Shown here in pieces: positions 8,974 to 17,936 of a DNA stretch of 19,054 nt. Source of the stretch: Larix sibirica (lineage: Eukaryota > Streptophyta > Pinopsida > Pinales > Pinaceae); contig NWUY0300001701.1 in NCBI GenBank assembly GCA_004151065.3, positions 13,834 through 32,887 of the forward strand, read 5' to 3'. Numbering within the stretch: the stretch's first letter is position 1; each line of letters opens with the position of its first letter. The position numbers and the translations under genes were made by a program. Below the pieces are notes generated by a model that had not been told where the DNA came from, ran no database searches, and saw nothing but the letters and a program-made list of their open reading frames with translations.

Positions 8974-9438
8974 AGAAGTAAAGCACGTTATAAGAAAAAT
9001 TATTCACTTCAAACAAATATTTACGATATCTGATATGGGGTATTGATAATCACATTGACTTCATAAACCAATATACCTAAAATCAATTAAAATAAACCTC
9101 ATTTGTGTGCATTCCTCAACGTGCATAACCAAACCATTTCATTGCTAATTGGGCATACATTCAAAATTGCAATGAACAAGCTTATTGTCCATGATTTCAA
9201 CTCGAAACCAAGATAACCATAGCCACAATTGAAACAGGGGCATCCTGTACCATGGCAACAATTGAATTATTTGCATCTTTCAAGAGCATAATTCCTTTGA
9301 AGATGCTTTATCAAAGGAAGGTCAACTTTTCCCCTGTGGGCCAGGTTGTCATTGAAGAAATGTTGGATGGACAGGTCATTGTCAACAACTTGGGTTTGAG
9401 CTTTTAGCTACATGAAATATTTGTTTTGGTTTAATGAT
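8974..9438 (+). repeat. Module A, copy A2: left arm of a ~460-bp inverted repeat
   Basis: This arm begins AGAAGTAAAGCACGTTATAAG and is reverse-complementary, with scattered substitutions and small indels, to 10248-10708. Strong landmarks include TTGATAATCACATTGACTTC, AATAAACCTCATTTGTG, GTTGTCATTGAAGAAATG and TTGGATGGACAGGTCA. The arm carries the 5' flank, the start codon and a short open frame of the same family as the 7289-8116 gene. Confidence 0.9.
9191..9407 (+). pseudogene. Short A-family reading frame in the left arm
   Basis: ATG at 9191 gives MISTRNQDNHSHN and a stop. This aligns with MISTQNKDNHACN of the 7289-8116 protein. One extra base near 9233 relative to that gene shifts the frame; the shifted frame then runs open from about 9213 to the TAG at 9405-9407 and ends VGQVVIEEMLDGQVIVNNLG plus LSF. 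The join shares ATIETGAS / ATIEIGAL with the minisatellite of the larger gene. After that the two proteins diverge: this one is short and ends about 70 residues from the start. The copy at 10281-10494 keeps the same C terminus. Function is unknown. Confidence 0.5.
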
Positions 9439-10247
9439 AATCAGTGTTGGTATACTTTCAATTTCAAATTTTCTTTTTGGAAGGAATATAGCTTCTATGA
9501 CATGTCTATGTAAGCTTTATTTTACAGGCCATATGAATATTGATGAGCCTATTAAAGGTGAACTTTTTATGCAGAAATTTTTAATGATTCTCGAGAGCTC
9601 TAGTTCTCTCTATCACTGTTATAGTTCCTGGAACACCTTTATAATGTATTTTTTTTCTTTACCAAAACAAAAAAATATGTTTTTTCCTTTGGAAAAAAAT
9701 GTATACCAACCGTTTTCAAGAGTGAAACCTACAATCAATTTTTTTTAATGTCCATGTAGTTAATGTCCAACCATTTACAAGAGTGAAAGTTACAATTAAA
9801 TGTTTTTTTTAAGTCTACGTAGTTAAGGTCAGAGTGGAGTAGTTATGATAATGGTGTCATTAGATCTATGTGGATGGACGAAATCAAGGAGGAATGAAAT
9901 CAATTTAGTGGCCATGCAATCTCAAGCATGGATAAGAAAACTATCATTTTTTATTGTAAAGAAGGTCTGTGGGTCAACTAACGGGAAATAATTTAGTCGG
10001 ATACTAGAAAATTAAAACAATTTCCCGGCAAAGAGATGGATAAACTAGTTGTGTTTCTGGTTCAACTTGAGTTAGCAAACTTGAATTTTTAACAGATGGT
10101 AGGTTTAACATAGGTTAACTATCTAGAGATTCTAAATTTCATTAAATACCAATTGTTTTCAAGAGTGAAACTTGCAATTAAATGCTTTTTAAAGTCTATG
10201 TAGTTAATATCCAGTCGTTTTCAATAATTGGCAATATTGGCCATGTA
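9439..10247. other. Loop of the inverted repeat
   Basis: About 810 bp separate the two A arms. The first ~260 bp (9439-9700) have no counterpart elsewhere in the window. The rest is the inverted B2 block. A 104-codon frame at 9434-9748 starts inside arm A2 and runs into B2 repeat DNA, so it is probably accidental. Confidence 0.7.
9700..10207 (-). repeat. Module B, copy B2 (inverted relative to B1)
   Basis: On the minus strand the ~60-bp pieces start at 10207, 9826 and 9763, with spacings of 381 and 63 bp. These mirror the 388 and 63 bp of B1. The body between 10150 and 9830 carries the same landmarks (TCTAGATAGTTAACCTATGT, TTGACCCACAGACCTTCTTTA, CATAGATCTAATG). The conserved order shows that B was copied as a composite block and did not arise twice. 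Unlike B1, there is no second partial body after the third piece. Confidence 0.85.
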
Positions 10248-10708
10248 ATCATTAAACCAAAATAGATATTTCATCTAGCTAAAACATTAGACCCAAGTTG
10301 ATGATAGTGACCTGTCCATCCAACATTTCTTCAATGACAACTTGCCCCACGTGGGAAATGCCAAACTTCCTTTGGTAAAGAAACTTCAAAGGGATTGTTG
10401 TCTCGAAAGATGTAAATAATTCAATTGTTTCCATGGTATAGGATGCCCATGTTTTAATTGTGGTTGTGGTTGTATTGGTTCCAAGTTGAAATTCTAGACA
10501 ACAAGCTTGTTCACTGCAATTTTTAATGTCTACCCAATTATCAATGAATTTGCTTGATTATGCACGTTGAGGAATGCGCACAAATGAGGTTTATTTTCAT
10601 TGATTCCAGGTACATTGATTTATGAAGTCAATGTGATTATCAATAACCCATATCATATGATAAATAATTTTTTGAAGTGAATCTTTTTTATAACATACTT
10701 TAATTCTT
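10248..10708 (-). repeat. Module A, copy A3: right arm of the inverted repeat
   Basis: This is the reverse complement of 8974-9438 at high but imperfect identity over its whole length. It is in the same orientation as A1 but extends farther upstream (10610-10708), where A1 is cut by block B. The substitutions are spread along the arm, so the pair is not a very recent duplication and is not being kept identical. Confidence 0.9.
10279..10494 (-). pseudogene. Short A-family reading frame in the right arm
   Basis: This is the counterpart of the frame at 9191-9407. The ATG is lost (CTAGAATTTC where A2 has CCATGATTTC). From about 10460 the minus-strand frame is open to the TAG at 10281-10279. It reads SYTMETIELF, IPLKFLYQRKF and VGQVVIEEMLDGQVTIINLG plus LMF. 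It keeps the reading frame and length of the A2 C-terminal part despite many base changes. No domain is recognised. Confidence 0.45.
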
Positions 10709-11183
10709 GCCCCATATAAGTGTTTTCCCATTGGGTTTCCATCCTATCATCTTTTTCACCATTTGAAGTCATCCTTTTTCTTATCACTTTTGCTTCGTCC
10801 TCTAGCTTTCATCACCATTTACTACCACAATTATTCGTAAACAAGCCTTGAAAAATTTATAAGCATAAAGCGGTTAATTTTCATATATTTTCCTAGCTTT
10901 TGATGAACTAATTAGGATTATGGTTAGTTTACCAATGATAGTTTATGAAGTATGATTCATGTAGCCATAGTTCATCTCTTTCTACACAGTTCACTTCCCA
11001 CTACCGTCATCATTGATTTTCATACTTCTACTTGTCCAAACAAGAATCAACCACATAGACTTTGCAGATAAAAGGGTTTAGATCGTATGTGTTCATTAGT
11101 TCGTACCCAAGTCACATGTGTGATCCTCTAGCTCATGGTCAATTATTTGGTCAAACTTATTAGTAGTTTCAAGGAAGTGATCC
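10709..11183. other. Region with no recognised gene
   Basis: AT-rich DNA with no sizeable open frame, repeat or RNA gene that I can support. Confidence 0.6.
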
Positions 11184-11692
11184 TGTGATGTGATTTTTGG
11201 GCATATGAGAGCAAATCTTAAGATTCTGCAACATTTGTTTTGTGCAGAACATGCCCATTTAGTTGAGTTGAGAACGATTTCCTTAGAAAGTGCACTATTT
11301 AGGAGATTTGGTCAATTTCCTAACACATATTTTCCCATATTCACTATGCATCCAATTTCCTAAAATTGTAACGTTTGTTTGAACAAGTTCTTAGTTTGGG
11401 GGATTGGATCTTATCCTTCCTATTGGATTTTCTGTATAAATATGCATGGAGGAGGAGAGATTTCAGACTGTAATCTAAGACATTGTTATGTTTTTGCAAT
11501 GAAATTGAGTTTTAGACATTTGTGATTATGTTCAGAACAATGTTGTAAGTTAAATTTATATTCATTAATGCCAAATTGATTTCTTGTTATGGTGTGTTTA
11601 TTCTAACTGTGTGTGATTGTGTTTTAGCTAGCTCGCTATCTAGTTGGGAGGGCCCACCAACCTGGATTGCATATCCATTATGTATCATAGCT
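11184..11692 (+). mobile_element. Possible Copia-type LTR with primer-binding site
   Basis: A TATA box TATAAATA (11435-11442) lies in a long AT-rich stretch. The stretch ends ...GCATATCCA (11669-11677), followed by TTA and TGTATCATAGC (11681-11691). The last part resembles the plant TGGTATCAGAGC site complementary to initiator tRNA-Met (9 of 12 bases) and sits at the expected few-base distance from an LTR end. A left end at TGTGATG (~11184) is a guess. No gag follows and no second LTR was found, so this would be a decayed 5' LTR remnant. An ordinary promoter-like AT-rich stretch is the alternative. Confidence 0.35.
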
Positions 11693-12640
11693 AGGTAATA
11701 TCAATGTCTATTAATTTTTCATCTTTGTGAATACTTTGTTGATGATTAGCATACAAGTTTGTACTATGGTTTTGTTCCTTTGCACACATATACGTTGCTA
11801 TTTATATAAAATTGTGTTGTAGTATCATTCTTTTGTATATAGAGACGTTGTGTTTCAATCATTAAGTGTTTGTTAAATTACTTGTATTTCTCTTTTGTAC
11901 TAATTTACTCAATAAATCGTTGATCAACCATCAATACTTTGAAGTAATGTTTTAGTTTGTAGAGTTCAAGCATAGGTTAGTTGCATGGTGTGAGTAGATG
12001 ATTTCAATATTGTTCTACTTTTATATTTCATTAGCACGGTTACACATGCATTGCCGTCTTATTATATTACAATAACTAGAATTCTTTGGTCATTAAATAT
12101 GTTTTGGTTTCTAACTACAAGAACAATTAATTCATTAAGTGAAAGGACTATGTCATAAGCCTATTAAGCGGATTTAGACCAAGGAACAAATGATTGCCAT
12201 GTTGTTTAATATACTTTGTTCATAAATATTTCAGTTTCCTTTGTACATAGATAGTCTAAACATTCATTAATTAGACAAAATATCTGATTAGAGTCATACT
12301 TATGCGCAAATAAAACATCTTGACATAATATGTAGAGCCATTTCAATCTTGTTACAAGTCTATGAATGCATAGTTAGTTCTGTCGTATAAAAGATAGTTT
12401 GGGATAGGCTCATATCCTACATTTCTTGCGATTCCATCTCGAAGTTTATGAACACCTGGTCGATAATTTAATGTCAAGGATTTATGTATATAAATAACCC
12501 GACAGTTGTTCATCCAAGTCTTGAGCATAACTTTCATTGTTTCACTGCACCTAGGAAGTTCAAGAGCTCTAGGAAAGCTTATCCACTCAGCATCCAACAA
12601 TATTCATTCCTTTTCCTGCTCAATATAGGTATTTGCAAGG
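11693..12640. other. Region with no recognised gene
   Basis: No gag or pol follows the candidate primer-binding site. An 82-codon minus-strand frame at 12352-12600 has fairly protein-like composition (KVMLKTWMNNCRVIYIHKSL, YRPGVHKLRDGIARN) but matches no family I know and is short, so I do not call it a gene. Confidence 0.5.
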
Positions 12641-12950
12641 GTTATGCAAGGTTGTTGCTCATATGCTTTAGATTGCTACTCCAATGCTCTGGATCACTAT
12701 TTGAAAATTGCTTACAATGTTCCAAATCACTGTTGTAGATCACTTTCTAGTGCTCTAGATAGATACTCCAATGTTTCAAACCACTCTCCTAAGTTTCAAA
12801 TCTTAATGCAAAGTTCCAAAATGCTCTCCAATGTTCGTATCAATCTCCAATCATGATTATATTTCTCTCCAATTCAATCTCCAAATCACTCTCCCAATTT
12901 TGGCTCTCTAGATCACTATCCAATTTGTGTCTCTCGAGATCACATAATGA
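12640..12950. repeat. Degenerate ~20-25-bp short tandem repeats
   Basis: Variants of CTCCAAT(G), GTTCCAAATCACT and (T/G)AGATCACT recur at short, irregular intervals. Examples are CTCCAATGCTCTGGATCACT, CTCTAGATAGATACTCCAAT, CTCTCCAATTCAATCTCCAA and CTCTAGATCACTATCCAATT. The plus-strand frames here (12484-12738 and 12644-12856) are a by-product of the repeat, rich in Ser, Leu and Asn. Confidence 0.6.
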
Positions 12951-14920
12951 TGGACTACATATTTGTTAGTGTGATATGCATTCTTTGTTGGATGATATTA
13001 TGAGACAAAATATTGGAACAGTGGGAACTATTCTTTGTAGTAAGAATGTTGAGATGAAATGTTTGAGGAAAGGCATAAACTTATTTGGTAAATCAATTGT
13101 GGACTGATGATGAAACATATTATGAAGTGAGTTCCCTTTAGACTATAAAGGTGAATTGCACTTCTCACTAAATTACTAATGTCAATGGTAGTTCCCTTCA
13201 AACTATTTACATGAAATCCACTTCTTTTAGATTGCTATTTTAACTACCAATTCCCATTAATTATAATTGATATTTGTCTCTAATTAAGTACTAGTGTTGC
13301 CACTTTTTTGTTCATATGCCCATTAAGAGTTTATTCACAACATGAACATTACTTGATGTAACTATTTTATGTTGGCATTGTTGTGAGAATGATGAATATG
13401 TAGGTGTTTTGACATTGTAGTAGTGTCTCAATAGTGCTCAAGCACGTTGATGGTGTGGTGGGATTGTAGAAATAGTGAACATTGAAAATAAGTAATCTTT
13501 TATCTTAAAATATATGGTTATATGTAGAAATCCTTGAAAACTATTTTGGTGTAAGTTTTAAGGGCATTATGAAGAAATTTATCCTCGCCACCATTGGATA
13601 TTTTTTGGGTTAAGCATTAACTGTTATCTTATGCCACCCTTAATTGTTGAAATAGTGTTAGTTGTTTTTTTTATTGGGTTGCTTTCTATGTTTCCATAGA
13701 CAGTTCTTTGGCTATTATGATATTTATAGAGTTAAGGCATAATTGAGCGAACAAGATTCAACCCACATCAACCGAACCTTTGGTTCTCTATCTCTACTCA
13801 ATTATTATAGTGTTTAGTTAGATCTTATCAATTTCAGTCCCAATTTTTCTAGACAAGTATTTTGGCACATTCCAGTGCAAGTTTCATGCATGTCCACTTC
13901 TAGTAGACACTTTTAAGTAATAATTTCTAATGAATTATATTTTTGTTTTGACTATGTTGATCATATTTATTACAACATAATTTTTTCTATATATATGTTG
14001 ACCATTTTAGAAAACGACTTAGTCATGCATTTTCAATATTATTTTGTTCTTTCCCAAGATAGGATGTTATGAGGGAAAGCTGTGACTGACAACCGGTTGA
14101 TGGAAAACGCGGGGCACACTTGGTTGTGCCCAAGTGGTGCTTATGAGGAAATAGGTGACAATGGAATGCAAGACATCTCACATGCTCCCATTTATGATGA
14201 CACTCGTAAGATTGACATGTTGTAACATCTCTTGGGGTGGTCGTAATACGAGACATCTTTGCACCATTATTACTCTGTATGTGTTTTAGCGGATGACGAT
14301 TAAAAGGAAGATGGTTTAAGACCAAAGCATGATTATTTTGCAGTCTAAGGTTATCACTCAAGTGGAGTGGAATTATAAGAAGTGGTAGGAGTTTCTTTCT
14401 CCGTCCTAGTTATAAATTGGTCTAGTACATGGTTTGCCTTTATTTGCTTCCTCCATTCTCTATTGCCTCCATGTAACATAGTTGGACTTGCTACTTTGAC
14501 CTCGTTATATTTCCTTGTTTGGCATAGGTGAAAGATGAATCCAAAGAGACCTTAACCTTTTGTTTTGACACTCTTACAAAGGCTTAATTGTTGGATTTTG
14601 TAGTTTCTCCCTTGGTTCTCCCAATCTTCAGGGCCTCCTATTCCTTGAGGAAATTCTTCACCTTAATCATCTCTTGAATGGTTGGTAGAGGTAGAGGTTA
14701 ATAAGGGTGTAAGATTAAAGGTCAAAACACTTACAATAGAGTTGAGAAAGATGTCAGGATCTCTGTAACAACATATTAGGGATACACCCCAAACCACATT
14801 CAAAGAGAGATTTCTTAGGATAAGGAGGAATTCTGAATAGATAAAGGTTTTTTACGACACAAAGAAATCGAGGCCGAATTGAAACCCTAGATCCTTGACA
14901 ATAGAACTACTTGGGTATGA
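12951..14920. other. Region with no recognised gene, with one 60-bp duplication
   Basis: At 13131-13250 two 60-bp segments start with GTTCCCTTTAGACTAT and GTTCCCTTCAAACTAT. They share AAT(T/C)(G/C)CACTTCT near their middles, an old tandem duplication. A GC-richer patch lies at 14050-14300, with a 112-codon minus-strand frame and an overlapping ~50-codon plus-strand frame (AGHTWLCPSGAYEEIGDNG). I recognise neither. The rest is AT-rich. Confidence 0.45.
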
Positions 14921-15173
14921 GGCTCTAAATATTTTAATAAAATGACATTATACTGGAAAATGAAGAATCTAATGGATAAATCTCTCTTGGAGCACAATGA
15001 GGCTCATAATGATACCTTGCTACATGTGGAAGAGATTCACACTCAGATAGGGAAACTAGACCCCATTCTCTTGATCATTGCCAAAAATTGAATTTGTGGA
15101 GAAGACTTACAAACCAACCATAAGTCAAGAGGTTCCTATGATCCCCATCTTTGATGATGACCAGTCTATTTAG
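14921..15173 (+). pseudogene. Frameshifted coding remnant, C-terminal end of an unknown protein
   Basis: From 14921 (after a TGA) the frame is open. It has ATG at 14942 and reads KNLMDKSLLEHNEAHNDTLL then HVEEIHTQIGKLDPI, a charged helix-forming stretch, before a TGA at 15089-15091. In the +1 frame, starting at the same point (run of A's at 15083-15087), coding character continues with EFVEKTYKPTISQEVPMIPI and FDDDQSI to TAG at 15171-15173. A one-base indel in the A run would join them. With the poly(A)-like tail that follows, this suggests a retroelement-borne or processed sequence. I know no family for it. Confidence 0.4.
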
Positions 15174-15375
15174 GTATATCTCCGTGGACTTTTTTTCCCC
15201 TGCTACTCCGATTTATATATAGTTATCCCTAGCAATCTTGTAGACATGACAAGATGGTATATGTATATTAAGAAGGACAATTTCTTGTTTTGTTGTTGGT
15301 TTGGTTTCTTTTGTAGCTTAAGTCTTTGTACATTTTCTTTTAACATAATATAATCTTTACTAGCTTTAAAAAAAA
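15174..15375 (+). mobile_element. Retroposon-like 3' tail with poly(A)
   Basis: After the stop at 15173 comes a T-rich 3'-UTR-like stretch (GTAGCTTAAGTCTTTGTACATTTTC) that ends TAATATAATC(T)...ACTAGCTTT followed by A8 (15368-15375). This pattern resembles the 3' end of plant LINE-like transcripts. It follows a decayed reading frame of the same strand, so the two probably belong to one insertion. I found no target-site duplication. Confidence 0.35.
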
Positions 15376-16320
15376 TACATTTTATTCTTATTGTCTTCAT
15401 TCTAAGGTTCTATAATGTTTCAAGGTAGTATTATTTCCTCATTCTCCTTATATGAATCCCCACGAAAGTAGTTAGTAAAATTACAATTTTGGAGTTGTTG
15501 GGGTCATATGTTGGTATTTATAACTATTTCAAAATTGTCTTTTTATAGGTCCTTTGTCACTTTATTTGGTTTGTCATAAGTGATCATCATGTTCAAAAAA
15601 TGGTACGGTGACAAGGACCACCATGAACAATATTATACAGAGAAACAAACTAAGGTAACCAGGAAGTATCAATATTTCCATCCAATGCTTTACCATTATA
15701 TCAGTTATAGTTGAGGTGTGAATCCAAAAGGATTTTAGGTGCAATTCACATTTTTTTACATGTAACAACAACACGAGAGTTGCTAATTCACTATTAGTAT
15801 ATTCTATGAACATTAAGCTATGTTTTATTACTCTTTACATAGATAAAAGAACTCAAGGAAGCTATTGGGCCTCTTTCTAGTCATCTATTCCTATCTTCTT
15901 CATATGCATGATTGAGACAATATTTGGAAGGTCAGAAATGGAATATCCAGAAGTCAAGAAATATGTTAGAGGATATTTTGAAATGGAGGACAACATATAA
16001 ACCAGAGAAGATATGTTGGGCAATTGCTAACTAGAATGGAGTTTTATATAGAGGTCAGAGTGTAGAAGAAGAAATAGAATGATTAAACCATGTGCATTTT
16101 TAAGATATTGATTCTTCAATTAAATCTTGTCTTTTCTCTAATTGTGACTTTTTTACCATGTTTTTTGTTGTGGTAAATACAAAGGATCAAATAGACATGG
16201 AATACGTGGACAAACCTAGAAATGCATGACATGAAAATTATATTAGTATACAGAACTTTACATTTGTGGCTAGCTCTAGACAACTATCAAAAGGCACTCT
16301 CTAATCCTCTAGCTTACATC
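15376..16320. other. Region with no recognised gene
   Basis: A 79-codon minus-strand frame at 15574-15813 has a hydrophobic second half (LSLFLCIILFMVVLVTVP), but I recognise no family and nothing around it supports a gene. The remainder is AT-rich. Confidence 0.5.
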
Positions 16321-16523
16321 CTTTTTTCATTAAAAAAAAACAACTTTTATTAGATAAAAAGTTGCATTAGAGATACAAAATGGCGAGAAGTCAATACATC
16401 CATAGACTTACAAAACAGAATAAGAGCCTTCCGACAAAACACATAATACAACCATACCAGGCACTAAGCATCAAGTTTCTCCATCTTATCCACTAACGAA
16501 AAAAAATTCCCAACAACGGAGCA
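16321..16523 (-). other. LINE 3' UTR with stem-loop and polyadenylation signal
   Basis: About 200 nt follow the ORF2 stop. Near the end lies a perfect 8-bp inverted repeat, CAACTTTT (16341-16348) and AAAAGTTG (16357-16364), with an 8-nt loop that includes the start of AATAAA on the transcribed strand. A U-rich run and ATGAAAAAAG (16320-16330) follow, which would be a short A-rich tail. A 3'-terminal stem-loop is often the site the LINE's own reverse transcriptase recognises; that this one does so is inference. Confidence 0.6.
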
Positions 16524-17350
16524 TTAAACATAATCAAGGTTATAAGACTCAGCAATTGCGCCATCACAAAACTTTTGAATACAAATAGAATCTCCCATAT
16601 CCCCCAAAGCAAGCTTAGAAAGCTTATCTGTCTCCACATTAAATTCACGGTAAATATGAGAGAACGTGAGAGCAGTAAAACCATCGAGAAGAGTATGCAC
16701 ACGGCTCATCCACCCGTTAAGCAACAAAGAAGAAAGTCTACGTTCACCTTTGACCCGGGAAATGATAACCTGCGAGTCTCCAAAAATACTCAGACTAGTA
16801 AGACCCAAGGAATGTGCAAAGAACAACACCCCCCATAATGCTAACAATTCTGCCCTGGTATTGCTGACCCAGCTAGCTCCCATTTGGATCAAATAATACA
16901 AGTGCAGATTAACTTTTAATACACCTCCAGCTCCACATATGCCATTCTGGGCCGCACCATCAAAATACCCTAAAGGGAAGCTGAAATCGCTCTCCACATG
17001 TTGAACGATCCTTCTCGAGATCGACTTGATCGGAGGCTGGGAAGGATTGAAATATCCAACAATACGAGCACATAGAATAGAGCAAGGAGTATGAACGTCC
17101 CTAAAAATAATTCCATTGCGAGTTTTCCAAAGCTCCCACATAGCCACACATAACAGAGCCGGTTCATAAATATGTGCCCCGATCCAACTATGAAAGAACT
17201 GGGCGAGAGGAAGGCCCGTCCACGAGAAGTGAAACCCCAAAGCAGACTGCAACTCAACCCAGAGTAAACCAAAAAAATACACTGCCCAAATAAATGATCC
17301 ACATCTTCATCTTGTCTCCTGCAAAAAACACACATCCCAGGTCCTTGCAA
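16524..17350 (-). pseudogene. LINE ORF2 C terminus: zf-RVT finger and RNase H, frameshifted
   Basis: The frame from 17350 holds the zf-RVT finger CVFCRRQDEDVDHLFGQC (cysteines 7, 10 and 24, histidine 19). At a run of seven T's (17271-17277 on this strand) the conserved reading moves to the frame open over 17282-16524; one missing base would explain it. That frame has AMWELWKTRN (47-56) and then a complete RNase H fold signature: YFDGA (Asp108), SNTRAELLAL (Glu145), IFGDSQ (Asp169) and YREFNVETDKLS (Asp219), the four acidic residues of the active site. It ends at TAA 16524-16526. RNase H removes the RNA strand from the hybrid during copying. A sequencing error at the homopolymer is an alternative to true decay. 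Confidence 0.9.
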
Positions 17351-17936
17351 ACCTCACTTGCACATATTACACCATGTGAGCACCTTATTGTTCAGAGCCA
17401 GCCAACGAAGCACCTAATCTTTGGAGCACACTTCAGTTTCCAGATATTCTCATAACAATGCTATCCTTCATCACCAAAAGCCTCTTCCATCAGGTACGAA
17501 TATGCTAGCTGCGCAGTCACCGATCCATTACCAGGGTTAATCCCCCAACACAAGGCATCAACTTCCTACGTAAAAGAGATCCCAACCTGAATAAGGAGTT
17601 TGACGTATCTGTTCCAACAACCCGCTTGATTTGGTCCAAACTCTAAGTCCTCGGCTGACTTTCATCGAATGCAACCATCCACCGGGTAATGACAAGCCTC
17701 CTTAAGGACAAATAAGTTCTGAGAGTGGAGAACACGAACCAAATCACTATGAAGGCTAAAATTTTCACCAATACCTACAATGCGATCGAGGCCCACATAA
17801 ACTTGTGTACCCCTCCCCACATTCCAACATAACCCAGCATTGATAATATGGAACGCTTTCTTGAAACTATGCCAGATTATGGATCCCTAGCTCGCCCAAT
17901 TACCAGTTCGGAGCTAGAGGGGCAATGGGAGTCTAC
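17350..17936 (-). pseudogene. LINE ORF2 fragment: segment between RT and zf-RVT
   Basis: Past the premature stop, minus-strand frames still give collinear LINE sequence: SIIWHSFKKAFHIINAGLCW, then RGTQVYVGLDRIVGIGENFS, then LHSQNLFVLKEACH (about 17890-17690). A later patch reads ALCWGINPGNGSVTAQLAYS (about 17560-17500) and WKLKCAPKIRCFVGWL (about 17440-17395). These correspond to the IW...KA.., G...W.G...., 'L.W....G.F..K.GY' and 'W....P.k...F.W' blocks of plant LINE proteins. At least one frame change and isolated stops break it. Confidence 0.75.

Noticed and set aside
9434-9748. 104-codon plus-strand frame in the loop
   Set aside because: It begins within arm A2 and ends inside repeat block B2, with low-complexity F/L/S/K composition; the frame looks accidental.
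12352-12600. 82-codon minus-strand frame
   Set aside because: The composition is protein-like, but it is short, unsupported by neighbours and matches no family I know.
14023-14361. 112-codon minus-strand frame
   Set aside because: His/Cys/Ser-rich without a regular zinc-binding spacing, and it overlaps an equally plausible plus-strand frame, so neither can be chosen.
15574-15813. 79-codon minus-strand frame with a hydrophobic end
   Set aside because: Its membrane-like stretch could be a by-product of AT-rich sequence; there is no homology or context.
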